This document shows positions 1-8,516 of a DNA stretch of 64,000 nucleotides, in pieces. The notes beneath the pieces are model-generated. The model ran no database searches. It was given only the letters and a program-made list of their open reading frames with translations, and was not told the DNA's origin. The stretch is from Halococcus qingdaonensis. Its GTDB lineage: Archaea; Halobacteriota; Halobacteria; Halobacteriales; Halococcaceae. Both the position numbers and the translations under genes were made by a program. The stretch covers positions 1,585,112 to 1,649,111 of the forward strand of contig NZ_CP101943.1 in assembly GCF_024508235.1 (NCBI RefSeq), read 5' to 3'. Position 1 is the stretch's first letter. The number at the start of each line of letters is the position of its first letter.

Positions 1-482
1 TTGACCGCAGTGAGATAGCTCCCCCGATAGCCATCGACGCCGGTCCAGTAGAAAGCGTTGTACGCATAGCCCGTCGCGGTCAGGTTCTCCATCACCACGC
101 CGTCGGCCAGCGCGATGATCCCGTTGTACCGCGTCCCCTCGCCGTCGAGGACGACGCGGTTCCGGTCGCGCCCACGGATCGTGATGTTCGGCGTGTCGAG
201 CACCCGGACCTCCTCGGTGTAGCGTCCCGGGCCGACGAGCACGAGATCGTGAGGGTTCGCCGCCGAAACCGCCGCCTGGATCGTGTCGTGATCCTCCGGA
301 ACGCGGCGCGTCCGATAGTTCTCGTACTCGCGTGGCGGGTCGCGATCGGGAAGTGCCGCCGGAGTGGTGTGGGTATCGCCCGCGCCGACGGCCATCCGCC
401 CGAGACCGACCGTCCCCGTCGCACCCGCTGCAGCCCCGAGTTTCAGGACCTCGCGTCGGTGTCGTTTCGTGTCATCGGTCAT
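1..482 (-). CDS. Tat-exported right-handed beta-helix protein, partial
   Basis: Minus-strand gene whose C-terminal part lies beyond the window start; 160 codons are visible. The N-terminus carries a twin-arginine signal (RREVLKLGAAAG at about residues 9-20) followed by an Ala/Gly-rich core, so the protein is predicted to be exported folded by Tat. After it comes PEDHDTIQAAV and a run of short beta-strands including ITIRGRDRNRVVLDGEG, typical of NosD/pectate-lyase-like parallel beta-helix proteins. Such proteins bind or cleave polysaccharide or act as periplasmic scaffolds; the substrate cannot be told here. The ATG at 482 is chosen because it puts the RR motif near the N-terminus. Confidence 0.75.
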   Translation of the reverse strand, partial: MTDDTKRHRREVLKLGAAAGATGTVGLGRMAVGAGDTHTTPAALPDRDPPREYENYRTRRVPEDHDTIQAAVSAANPHDLVLVGPGRYTEEVRVLDTPNITIRGRDRNRVVLDGEGTRYNGIIALADGVVMENLTATGYAYNAFYWTGVDGYRGSYLTAV

Positions 483-557
483 CGCTACCACTAACCATAC
501 AGTTCACCGTCGAACGATGATAATAGTTCGCCTGATACAGCCGGCGAACGGCGACTG

Positions 558-959
558 CTAGCCGGTGGGTGAGAAGAGTTTGCACCAGCCGTCGGGATGG
601 ATACGTCCCTCGACCAGCACGCAGGCACCGAGCTCGTCGTCGCCTTTCGCCGGGATGAAATGTTGGCAGCCGGAACAGCCCTGCCCATCCTTCGGGGACG
701 ACTGGTAGGCGACGGTGTCCTTGGCGGTGAGCGACGACGGATCGCGCTGGCGATCGCTGAGACCCGTCGCCGTCTCGTAGCGTGCCGGCACGGAGCTGTT
801 CGTCGTTCCACCGGTACGAGCGGTGGTGGTCGAGGCACCGCCGTCGGCAGTGGTCGCGTCCCCATTGTCGGACTGGCCCGCGTCGGATCCCAAACAGCCG
901 GCAAGCACGGCGGTCGATCCCCCGCCGATCAGCCGGAGGAACGTCCGTCTATCGTCCAT
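558..959 (-). CDS. HiPIP-like iron-sulfur lipoprotein
   Basis: Short protein (133 aa from ATG 959; an in-frame ATG at 971 adds four residues). It starts DDRRTFLRLIGGG, a twin-arginine signal, with lipobox LAGC (Cys22), so a membrane-anchored lipoprotein outside the cell is expected. A Thr/Ser-rich linker follows. The C-terminal half has CSGCQHF (Cys95, Cys98), a third Cys at about 113 and GWC (Cys126), the four-Cys pattern of high-potential iron-sulfur proteins that carry one 4Fe-4S cluster and shuttle single electrons. Redox partner unknown. The family call rests on Cys spacing and the GWC ending. Confidence 0.75.
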   Translation of the reverse strand: MDDRRTFLRLIGGGSTAVLAGCLGSDAGQSDNGDATTADGGASTTTARTGGTTNSSVPARYETATGLSDRQRDPSSLTAKDTVAYQSSPKDGQGCSGCQHFIPAKGDDELGACVLVEGRIHPDGWCKLFSPTG

Positions 960-1242
960 GCCGGAGCTCACCCCTCGTGTACCCCATCGAATCGATCCCG
1001 TGTGGATTCGACGATGGCCGTCGACGAGTGGTCGTCGGGCACCCTCTCGCTCGTTTCGCTCGATCCCGGCACGAACGCCGGCTCGGAACAGTAGCGATGT
1101 TTTTTCCGGCCGTTCTCTCGACGGACACTGAGCGCATCTGTGGGTGTGAATGACAGCCCACCGATGAAAACGTTTCGTACAGTCGATCGAACCACAGTTC
1201 AGGCCCGGATTCGGGTCGGTTTGTCGCGTCCCATCCCAACCG

Positions 1243-1444
1243 TTATCCCACCGTGTGATCTACTGTCATGTGGAGGGACTAGTCATGCCTCTACGACAGC
1301 GCCGGGACGGCTCCGGTACGGGGAGAGCGCCGGATCTCAACGAGGTGATCGACCGCATCCTGAACGGTGGCGGCGACCCGTCGCCGACACCCGGCCCGTA
1401 AGCCACCGCGGGCGTCCCGTCCCCCATCAAGGGGACGGATTTTT
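1243..1444 (+). other. Small transcription unit, decayed mini-gene or ncRNA
   Basis: A TATA-like GTTATCC (about 1242-1248) is followed at suitable spacing by GTG 1271 and ATG 1286. A hairpin with an 8-bp stem CCGTCCCC/GGGGACGG (1417-1438, 6-nt loop) is followed by ATTTTT (1439-1444). From ATG 1286 only 20 codons are open, but the next frame reads DLNEVIDRILNGGGDP up to TAA at 1399-1401, so one missing base near the GGG at 1321-1323 would explain a broken protein of about 38 aa. The rest of the 960-1469 gap holds nothing I recognise. Confidence 0.3.
1417..1444 (+). terminator. Hairpin plus T-run
   Basis: Perfect 8-bp stem CCGTCCCC/GGGGACGG with a six-base loop, followed directly by ATTTTT. 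On the plus strand this looks like a factor-independent terminator for the small unit starting near 1270. It may also stop readthrough against the convergent membrane-protein gene ending at 1470. Confidence 0.45.
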
Positions 1445-1469
1445 CTCCCGATACAACTGCGTGCGTCGT

Positions 1470-2078
1470 TCAGCCACCGGCAGCCGGCAAGAGTCCACGA
1501 AGACCGGTCATCATGGCGATGACGACGAGCATGAGACCGGTCATCCCCATGAGCCAGCGCAGCGCACGGTTGTTCAGCTGCCCGACGCGTCCACCGTCGG
1601 GATCGGACGAGGCCAGTTCGACGAGCATCGCGGTCTGCAGCGAGTGCAGCGGGCCGAACGCGATGAGGAGCATCACGCCCGTCACGGCGAGCGCACCCCA
1701 GAGATAGATCGTCGGCGAGGCCCAGTAGTCGAGGCGGTACGCGAGCGCGATTCCCGACCCGATCGTCCCGACCGTCAGCGACTCGCCGACGACCATGATC
1801 TTCGGCGTGAGATGCGGGATGACCGCGGCGGCCGTCTCGGGACCGGCCCGGTCGAGCGCGGGAGCCATCACGTACCGGAAGAAGTAGTCGAGTCCGAACC
1901 AAAAGGCCCCGAGGCTGACGTGAACGTAGAACAGCAGCGTTTCGCTCCCGGAGAGAAAGGCAAGCACGGGAAGTCCGAGGATTGATCCCGCGGCGGCGAG
2001 CGCGTAGCGCGACCCCGCAGCCCCCACGACGAACCGGATCTCCTCGACGGACGACGTCGGTTCAGCTACTGTTGCCAT
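1470..2078 (-). CDS. Integral membrane protein, about five TM helices
   Basis: 202 aa, mostly hydrophobic. Membrane segments lie near residues 25-45 (YALAAAGSILGLPVLAFL), 48-70, 100-118, 122-145 and 172-195, with a Gly-rich C-terminal end. Segment two, FYVHVSLGAFWFGLDYFFRY, and the conserved-looking GPLHSLQ stretch recall small haloarchaeal membrane proteins of the DUF2269/CopD-like type, but I cannot name it. It is transcribed alone, away from the FNR-family gene at 2239. Function unknown. Confidence 0.7.
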   Translation of the reverse strand: MATVAEPTSSVEEIRFVVGAAGSRYALAAAGSILGLPVLAFLSGSETLLFYVHVSLGAFWFGLDYFFRYVMAPALDRAGPETAAAVIPHLTPKIMVVGESLTVGTIGSGIALAYRLDYWASPTIYLWGALAVTGVMLLIAFGPLHSLQTAMLVELASSDPDGGRVGQLNNRALRWLMGMTGLMLVVIAMMTGLRGLLPAAGG

Positions 2079-2238
2079 ACCCCTCCCGTGTCCGACATCA
2101 ACTTAATGGTACTGGCCTGAACAGTTCAGACAATGGACGTGGCGGCAGGCGGGTGATTCGACGATCGGATCCGGCGACGTGATCGTCACAAAATACTGCA
2201 AGCCGTCCGTTTAGGACGGTCGCGGCCGACCCGTGCAC

Positions 2239-2952
2239 ATGCCCTTCGAGGCGACAATCACGTCGATCCACCGGATGACACCGCGGGTGAAACAGTTCGT
2301 GGTCGAGGCCGAGGAAACGTTCGACTTCGACCCCGGCCAGCATACGACCGTCCGTTTCGAGCGCGACGAGCCGGACGACGACGAGGACGAACAGGTCGTC
2401 CGTCCGTACACGGCGACGAACACGCCGGGCAACGACCGGATCACGCTCGCGATCAAGCGCTACGACGATGGCACCGCCTCGGTCTACATGCACGAGCGCG
2501 AGGTCGGCGACACGATCACGCTCGGCGAGCTCGGCGGCAACCTCACCCTTCGCGACACCGACAGGGACGTCGTCTTCGTCTCAACGGGGACGGGTATCAC
2601 GCCGATGATAGCCATGCTGAAACAGTATCTCGAAGTCGGCACCGGCGAGGCCCACTTCTTCTACGGCGAGAAGAACCAGGAGAACGTCATGTACCGCGAG
2701 ACGCTCGACCAGCTCGCGGCCGAACACGACGAGCTGTCCGTCGTCTACTCGCTCTCCGACGAGGAGTGGGCGGGCCCGACCGGCTACGTTCAGGATCACC
2801 TCGACGACCGTCTCGACGACCTCGACAGGGATTTCTACGTCTGTGGCGTCCCGGGGATGGTCGTCGACACGAAGGACGAACTCGACGAACTGGGCGTCGA
2901 CGACGATCGGGTGTTCTCCGAGGGCTGGGAAGACGGCGAGGTCGAAGACTGA
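2239..2952 (+). CDS. FAD-dependent oxidoreductase, ferredoxin-NADP reductase family
   Basis: 237 aa, the usual size for a two-domain FNR-like flavoprotein without an iron-sulfur domain. The FAD-binding motif RPYT is at residues 55-58, the nucleotide-binding GTGITP at 117-122, and the C-terminal YVCGVPGMV at about 190-198 matches the CG-x-P region contacting NAD(P). It should move electrons between NAD(P)H and a small carrier such as ferredoxin or a flavodoxin-like partner. The ATG at 2239 is preferred over GTG 2233 because a TTTAGG box lies about 28 nt upstream (leaderless geometry). It stands alone, so its partner is not revealed by context. Confidence 0.85.
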   Translation: MPFEATITSIHRMTPRVKQFVVEAEETFDFDPGQHTTVRFERDEPDDDEDEQVVRPYTATNTPGNDRITLAIKRYDDGTASVYMHEREVGDTITLGELGGNLTLRDTDRDVVFVSTGTGITPMIAMLKQYLEVGTGEAHFFYGEKNQENVMYRETLDQLAAEHDELSVVYSLSDEEWAGPTGYVQDHLDDRLDDLDRDFYVCGVPGMVVDTKDELDELGVDDDRVFSEGWEDGEVED

Positions 2953-3071
2953 GCAAGCGCCTCACCGACCGGACGAGTCCACGATTCCCGCTCGGCATCA
3001 CGGTGCTTACCGAACCGGCGACGGGTTCTCGCAGGACCCCGGTGGTCGATCAGGACGCACCGTCGGCTCCA

Positions 3072-3995
3072 TCAGCCATCGGCAGCTGCGACGAGATCGC
3101 CGGCGAGCGCGGCAGCCTCGATCGCATCCGCGCCGAGGAGGTAGGTCACGGGTTCGATGCCGAACGCGCCTTCGTGATAGATGAGCCGCGGGACTGCCCC
3201 GCGCTCGCGAAAGCGCTCGCGGAGGTGCTCGGCGCGGTTCTCGTAGTCCGCGTCGAATCGCAGGGGATCGATATCGTGTTCCTCGGCCGCCGCGAGAAGA
3301 GCATCGGAGGTGGCGAGGTTGAGCGCACCTCGGATCGAGGGATCGATCGCCATCGCGGCGAGCAGGGTCTCGGCGACGTGCTGTGAGGCCCCGAACTCGG
3401 GCTGTGCCGGAACGAGTACCCGCCCGCCGACCGCGTGGACGCGTCCGGGAACGGCCGCGACCGCGGTCGCGTCGGTCGCCTCCGGCAGCGCCGTGGCGAC
3501 GTTCGTGCCGACTTTCGGGACGTGGGCGGCGATCTCCGGCGTGTTCGTCACCCGTCGCACGGCGGTGCGGACGGTTCTGAGGACGTCGCGTTCGGCGAGC
3601 ACGCCGTCGTCGCTCCCGCGGACGCAGAGATCGCAGCCGAGACCGTCGAGCGCCGGCATCTCCTCCTCGTGGACGGCACAGATGGGGCCGCGATCCTCGA
3701 ACGCACGGATCAGTTCGAGCAGTTCTGCGAGCGCCTCGTAACCGCTCATCGTGTCGGCGGCGAACCCGTCGGCGATCCGCGCCATCGTCGCCTGCATCCG
3801 CTCGTTCTCGCGAAACCGCTCCTCGACAGCGCCGTCGCCGCCGAGGGACTTGCTGACGGCGGCCTGAGTCACGCCCAGTCGATCGGCGATCTCCTGTTGA
3901 GTGAAATCGCGCTCGGCGAGTTCGCTCGCCAGCATCGACCGAGCGGTCGGGAGGAACCGCTCGACCACGATCTCGCTCGGGAGGCGCAGTGACAT
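3072..3995 (-). CDS. thiR: ThiR-like regulator: HTH plus ThiN domain
   Basis: 307 aa. An N-terminal helix-turn-helix (FTQQEIADRLGVTQAAVSKSL, residues 31-51) is joined to a C-terminal ThiN-type domain (about 125-305; ends in IYHEGAFGIEPVTYLLG). The middle contains a Cys cluster, ICAVHE then GCDLC, which could bind metal. ThiN domains make thiamine phosphate when fused to ThiD; the HTH-ThiN architecture is known in archaea as ThiR, a repressor of thiamine genes that senses thiamine phosphates. A thiamine link would be relevant because two ThDP enzymes and PorAB are encoded in this window, but no thiamine biosynthesis gene is adjacent. Confidence 0.8.
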   Translation of the reverse strand: MSLRLPSEIVVERFLPTARSMLASELAERDFTQQEIADRLGVTQAAVSKSLGGDGAVEERFRENERMQATMARIADGFAADTMSGYEALAELLELIRAFEDRGPICAVHEEEMPALDGLGCDLCVRGSDDGVLAERDVLRTVRTAVRRVTNTPEIAAHVPKVGTNVATALPEATDATAVAAVPGRVHAVGGRVLVPAQPEFGASQHVAETLLAAMAIDPSIRGALNLATSDALLAAAEEHDIDPLRFDADYENRAEHLRERFRERGAVPRLIYHEGAFGIEPVTYLLGADAIEAAALAGDLVAAADG

Positions 3996-4164
3996 GCGGC
4001 ATCGTCGGACGACGGCGTGTATAAATCGTGGTCATCACCGTCCGTCGATGATCGGATGCCGTCGTCGGCGGGTTCATCGATTCGCCCCAGCCGTTGTGTG
4101 CAGAAGCAATAATTTCGCTCTTCTGTCCCGTCACCGTTGATTTAGCCGGCGAGAGACCAAAGCC

Positions 4165-4172
4165 CATATACT
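4165..4172 (+). promoter_or_regulatory. TATA-like box of deacetylase gene
   Basis: CATATACT lies 23-30 nt before the GTG at 4195, the spacing expected for a leaderless haloarchaeal transcript. This supports GTG 4195 as the start. Confidence 0.5.
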
Positions 4173-4194
4173 GCGTTCGAGAGAACATCGTTGA

Positions 4195-5511
4195 GTGACT
4201 GACCCCGGCCGGCGACGACTGCTGACGATGCTCGGTGCCGCCGCGACCGCGCTGGGGTCGGGCTGTACGACCATTCTCGGTTCGACGGCCGGACCGAACG
4301 ACGACCAACCAAACGAGACCGACCGCCAGCAGCCGTCGACCACCACCGAGAACCGGAGTCGGGGGCGGACGAGCGGGACGGATCGTGACGATCCCGGCTC
4401 CAAGCTGCGGCGGACAGCGTGGGCGAGCGGCACGCCGCTGTCGGCCGATTCCGGGATCGGCGAGTGGACGGCGACCAACGGATCGGTTTCGTCAACCGAC
4501 TGGCACGGCCCGGGCGGCGACACGGGCGTCGAGCTCGTCTCGCCGGTACGCGTCGATCGTACGGCGATGCGGGCCTCGTTCGATCGGCCGATCGATCTGA
4601 CGAGTTCGGCGCTGTCGTTCGGCATCCGTCTCGATCGCGCGGCCGAGGAGACGATCGAGCTCCAGCTGCTCGCACCGGATGCGGACAACCGCCTCTCGAT
4701 GGAGCGCTATCTCAAGCGAAAGGAGGGGACCGTGCGGGTCGATTTCGCGCCGTCGTCGGTCACTGGCGCGCCCGATCTGACCGACGTCCGCGGGCTGGTG
4801 ATCAGAGCGTACACTGGCGACGAGAAATCGCTCACGCTGCGCGTGGGCGCGCCGCGCCTCCGGAAACTGTCACAGCGGCGCGGTGCGGTAATCCTCACGT
4901 TCGACGACGGTCACCACACGCAGTTCGACACGGCCAAGCCGATCATGGACGAGTTCGGCTATCCCGGTGTCGTCGGCGTGATTCCGTGGTTCGTCGGCAA
5001 CGAGATCCGCGCGACCCGCTCCCAGCTCCACACGATGGCCGACGACGGCTGGGAGATGGCTTCGCATCCCCAGTTCGAGGAAGCACCACTACCGACGCTG
5101 TCGCGGAAACGACAACGGGAGGCCATCGAACGCTCGCAACGGTGGCTCATCGACGAAGGGTTCGACAGCGGCGGTGAGACGTTGATCTGGCCGTTCGGTG
5201 ACTTCGACGAAGGCGTGCTCGACATGGTCGGCGAGTTCCACGAACTGGCGTTCGGCGGCGGCTCCTCGCCGGCCCCGTGGGCGATCACCGAACCGGCGTG
5301 GGTTCCCCGGGTCAACGGGGACAACCCGGAAGAGGTGCGACAGGCCGTGGACATGGCTGCCGGGTTCGGCGGCGTCACGACCGTCATGTTCCACACGATC
5401 GGGCAAGCCCGGCTGTCGACCGCGGCGTTTCGCGACGAACTCCACTACATCGAGCAGGCGGACGTGGATGTCGTCTTGCCGTCGGCGCTCGCGGACGCAC
5501 AGCCCTACTGA
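4195..5511 (+). CDS. Polysaccharide deacetylase family lipoprotein
   Basis: 438 aa from a GTG start. N-terminal GRRRLLTMLGAAATALGSGC is a Tat-type lipoprotein signal with a Cys at about 22, followed by a Thr/Arg-rich linker. Residues about 80-215 form a beta-rich, possibly carbohydrate-binding region. A NodB domain follows from about 225: LTFDDG supplies the metal-binding Asp pair and MASHPQF the His. WPFGDFD further on fits the substrate-loop motif. Expected role: metal-dependent removal of N- or O-acetyl groups from an extracellular glycan. Its 3' end overlaps the convergent amidohydrolase gene by 7 bp. Confidence 0.85.
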   Translation: MTDPGRRRLLTMLGAAATALGSGCTTILGSTAGPNDDQPNETDRQQPSTTTENRSRGRTSGTDRDDPGSKLRRTAWASGTPLSADSGIGEWTATNGSVSSTDWHGPGGDTGVELVSPVRVDRTAMRASFDRPIDLTSSALSFGIRLDRAAEETIELQLLAPDADNRLSMERYLKRKEGTVRVDFAPSSVTGAPDLTDVRGLVIRAYTGDEKSLTLRVGAPRLRKLSQRRGAVILTFDDGHHTQFDTAKPIMDEFGYPGVVGVIPWFVGNEIRATRSQLHTMADDGWEMASHPQFEEAPLPTLSRKRQREAIERSQRWLIDEGFDSGGETLIWPFGDFDEGVLDMVGEFHELAFGGGSSPAPWAITEPAWVPRVNGDNPEEVRQAVDMAAGFGGVTTVMFHTIGQARLSTAAFRDELHYIEQADVDVVLPSALADAQPY

Positions 5512-6734
5512 AGGGTTCCGTCACGGGCGACGACCTCGCCCGCGCTCACGACGTATCGCGGCGTCCGGTTGGACGTGATCGCCCACTCCGGCGACGGCCC
5601 GTGATGGACGACGAGGTTCGCCGGGGCTCCCTCGGCGAGCGCGTAATCGTCGAGATCCAGAATCGTCCCACCCTGTTCAGTGACGAGGTTCCAGAGAGAG
5701 CGTAATCCCCGATTCGTCGCGTAGCCATCGAGTGTGAGCGACTCGACGAGCATCGCTTCGAGCGCGTCGACGTTACCGTGAGCACCCCAGAGGTCGTGGA
5801 CCTGATCGGTGCCGTGGGCCATCGTGAGCCCCGCATCGTGGAACCGGCGGATCGGCATGCCCCGTGGCGTGCTCTGATAGCAAGTGATGAAATCGAGTTC
5901 GGCCGCCGCGAACGTCTCCATCGCGTCGCCAAGTCGTCCCTCCCAATTGGGTGCCTGATCGCTCGCAGCGTCGCCGAGCGCGTACGCGTGACTCGCCGTG
6001 ACTCGGCCCTCGTAATCGCGTTCGATCGTCGCCTCGGCGAGATGGCGGAGCGTCCGCATCCCGGTCGTGCCGCGCTCGTGGATGTGGACGTCGAGGTCGG
6101 CGTCGTGATCGGTAGCGATTTCGAACCACGTGGCGATCGTCCCCTCGCGATCGTCGTTGAACGTCGCGGGATCGAGCCCGCCGACGAGATCGGCCCCGGT
6201 GTCAAGCGCCGCACGGACGGCTTCAACCGAGCCCTCGTCGCGGCGGACGCCGTACTGCGGGAACGCGACGATCTCGATATCGAGACGGTCGCCGATCGTC
6301 TCTCGAACCGCCGAGATCGCCTCGACGACGTCCGTCCCGACCGTCCCGTCGACGTAGGCGTGCGTTCTGAGGTGGAGAATGCCGTTGGCGATCGCCTGAT
6401 CGGCCGCGCGGCGAGCGTTCGCCACGAGCTCGTCGTGGTCCGCCTCGGCGAAGTACGTCGCCGTGCGCTCGATCGTCTCCGCCCGATCGGCCCCGCCCTC
6501 ATTGTATCGCGGGCGGCGGTCGCCAGACGCCGAGAACGCCATATCGAGATGGACGTGTGCGTCGACGAACCCCGGCGAGACGAGGTTTCTCTCGGCATCG
6601 AGTTCGGTCTCTCCCTCTCCGTCGATTGCCGGGCAGATCGCCGCGATTCGGTCGTCGTCGATCGCGATGTCGACGGATGCGTCGTTTTCCGGAAGAAGGG
6701 CGTTGCGGACGACGAGTGTCGGCGAGGAATCCAT
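5505..6734 (-). CDS. Amidohydrolase, cytosine-deaminase-like
   Basis: 409 aa, the length of CodA-type deaminases. Metal-binding signatures are visible: VDAHVHLD near residue 58-65, LRTHAYVD near 120, HIHERG near 222, SHAYALG near 250 and HGTDQ near 310. These enzymes deaminate cytosine or related rings such as s-triazines, isoguanine or hydantoin-like compounds. It lies next to a VOC protein and the relic of an allantoinase-type gene, suggesting an N-heterocycle catabolic patch. Substrate cannot be fixed from sequence. Confidence 0.8.
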   Translation of the reverse strand: MDSSPTLVVRNALLPENDASVDIAIDDDRIAAICPAIDGEGETELDAERNLVSPGFVDAHVHLDMAFSASGDRRPRYNEGGADRAETIERTATYFAEADHDELVANARRAADQAIANGILHLRTHAYVDGTVGTDVVEAISAVRETIGDRLDIEIVAFPQYGVRRDEGSVEAVRAALDTGADLVGGLDPATFNDDREGTIATWFEIATDHDADLDVHIHERGTTGMRTLRHLAEATIERDYEGRVTASHAYALGDAASDQAPNWEGRLGDAMETFAAAELDFITCYQSTPRGMPIRRFHDAGLTMAHGTDQVHDLWGAHGNVDALEAMLVESLTLDGYATNRGLRSLWNLVTEQGGTILDLDDYALAEGAPANLVVHHGPSPEWAITSNRTPRYVVSAGEVVARDGTLQ

Positions 6735-6817
6735 GCTTGTGGATGGTGGAGCGCCCGCATCAATCGTGGGATCACAATCGCGGCTGCATGTGATCGAGGT
6801 TCGGTCGAATGAAGCCG

Positions 6818-7291
6818 TCAGGAATCCGTATAGAGCGACGATCGGAGTCCTTCCTCGGACTGGGAGACGGTCTCCGAGCGTTTCTCCACGGCCGCCGCGA
6901 TCTCCGAATCCAGCCCCTTCGTGTCGGGACGATCAACTTCGACCAGGTTGCCGCTCGGATCGCGGATGTACGTCTGGAGTACACCATCGGGGAGTTCGTA
7001 GATCGCCGGCACGCCGTCAGCGGCATACTCGTCGAAGAGGTCGCGTTCCAGGGCAATGCGGTAGACGCGCTCGAAGTCGTCGACGTGGACGGCGAAGTGG
7101 TGGTATTCGGGCGCTTCGACCTGCCGCTCGAACAGGTGGAGCTGTTTGTCGCCACACTGGAGCCACTCGACCGGGACGGGCAGATCGGGCGACGGGATGC
7201 GCTCCATGCCGAACACGTCGGTGTAGAACCGGACCGCTTCCGCGAGGTCGTGCGCGGAGATGCTCGCGTGAGTGAACGCTATCGAATCCAT
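6818..7291 (-). CDS. VOC-family protein (glyoxalase/dioxygenase fold)
   Basis: 157 aa. Single vicinal-oxygen-chelate unit: starts FTHASISAHDLAEAVRFYTDVFGM, middle HHFAVHVDD, end YIRDPSGNLVEVDRP. The His near residue 8, the His of HHFAVHVDD and the Glu of LVEVD are the expected metal ligands. VOC proteins cover glyoxalases, epimerases, dioxygenases and fosfomycin/bleomycin resistance; nothing here discriminates. Same strand as the amidohydrolase downstream with an 83-bp gap, so co-transcription is possible. Confidence 0.8.
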   Translation of the reverse strand: MDSIAFTHASISAHDLAEAVRFYTDVFGMERIPSPDLPVPVEWLQCGDKQLHLFERQVEAPEYHHFAVHVDDFERVYRIALERDLFDEYAADGVPAIYELPDGVLQTYIRDPSGNLVEVDRPDTKGLDSEIAAAVEKRSETVSQSEEGLRSSLYTDS

Positions 7292-7376
7292 CGTGGTATC
7301 TCTGCCAAACGGTGACTAATCGGTTGCGCTTGATGGATTCGCCCGGATCGACGATCGAGGAAGGCGAGGGCGGTTC

Positions 7377-7529
7377 CTACTCGGCATCCCAGTCGGGTCG
7401 CTCGCGGGCGACGAACTCGCCGTAGCCGGGATCGGCGACGATCTCGCCATCGTCGATGGCGATGGCGCTGTCGAGCAGTCGATCGGGTGTTACCAGGGTG
7501 CCATTCGCGATGACGAGATCGACGGTCAC
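7377..7529 (-). pseudogene. Relic of allantoinase/dihydropyrimidinase-type gene
   Basis: A 50-codon frame from GTG 7529 to TAG 7377. The first about 30 residues (VTVDLVIANGTLVTP, then AIAIDDGEIV) match the N-terminus of the intact 458-aa hydrolase at 24172-25548. The last about 20 (YGEFVARERPDWDAE) match that protein's C-terminus (GRGEFVPRERPDWSV). All metal-binding residues are missing, so no hydrolase activity is possible. The join is at DDGEIV, which occurs in similar form at both ends of the full-length protein (IDDGTIV near the start, ADDGEIV near the end), pointing to deletion between these short similar stretches. Confidence 0.75.
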
Positions 7530-7612
7530 GCGACAGTCAACGACGCACCGTCACTTGAACGCGCTGGCTTCGACGGGATCGATGGCTCCGCGGATCGATC
7601 CTTGAAACGTCA

Positions 7613-7663
7613 CATTTTATATCATATATTTGTCATTCAGTGAATACCATAGCAGATATGGTA
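7613..7663 (-). promoter_or_regulatory. AT-rich promoter and palindrome before the relic gene
   Basis: On the minus strand ATATATGATATAAAATG (about 7615-7631) is a strong TATA-type element about 90 nt ahead of the relic's GTG. Immediately upstream lies a palindrome with 7-bp arms, TACCATA-GCAGA-TATGGTA (7645-7663), of a size usual for a dimeric regulator's operator. Which regulator binds is unknown. Confidence 0.4.
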
Positions 7664-8516
7664 AGTATTCGCTCGCGACGGTGGTGACGGGATCGACGTT
7701 TCGTCCGCAGTGTGTCGAAAATCCCGCAAGTGGCATAGTAGAATCACCAATGCCCATGGCCCAAGTGGATACAGGAACTCACCAGGGCGGGCGTGTAGCA
7801 ACGGAGAGTACCATTACGTCGGGAGCACACGACGGATCGCCCCATCGCGTAGCTCCACCACTCCACTGGTCCGGATTGTAATTTATACCTCCTAAGAGTA
7901 TTTTTAGTCTGCACTAATTTATAGCTTTTGTTCTCCACCAACCACTTCTGTTCAGACAGTTGGCCGTCTTGAACGCCAAATTCAGGGGTATAAGGCGGAG
8001 CGTCACGTTCGTGAACCGGGGGTCCGCGGTGACGGCATCGACGTACATCGTTTCAAGCTCCGGACCCGGAGACGGCGGCGTTCGAGCCGCCGATCGGAGG
8101 ACGGGTCCGTTTTCCTATCCATTTCAACGATCCCCAATCAACAATCAGATATTCGATATTACCTCGATAGTGTATACAGATCGTCATAGATGGTCTCTAT
8201 ATTCCGTCGGAGATACCGTAGAAACAACGGTCTACATGTGTCCTCCAGGTTTGTTTCCGAAGGCCAGTGATCGGTTCGGGCACCACCCCGTCGTGGACCC
8301 GTGACGACACGGAAGAGCCGACGCAGTTCTTTCGTACGCGTGATCACCAGCCTGTCGTCGATGGATATCGAATACAGAGGCCGAGAGTGGAGGTGGAATC
8401 GACAGATCGTATCGATGTTCGTCGAAAGAACGGAATTCGATCTCACGGACTGTGAAAGCACCCGAGGCGAGCGACGTGCCGGCCAAGATCCTCGGGAACG
8501 GCGACCGAACCCCCAT
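7664..8516. other. Gap of about 850 bp without a recognisable gene
   Basis: No reading frame here shows haloarchaeal codon bias or family motifs. The region is more AT-rich than its surroundings between 7870 and 8300, has several TATA-like stretches (for example TTTATACC near 7884), and a hairpin CGGCGGC/GCCGCCG with a 6-nt loop at 8073-8092. It may be degraded sequence next to the relic gene at 7377-7529. Confidence 0.4.

Noticed and set aside
7744-8304. Short open frames in the 7.7-8.3 kb gap
   Set aside because: No codon bias, motifs or promoter-start geometry; the region reads as non-coding or degraded.
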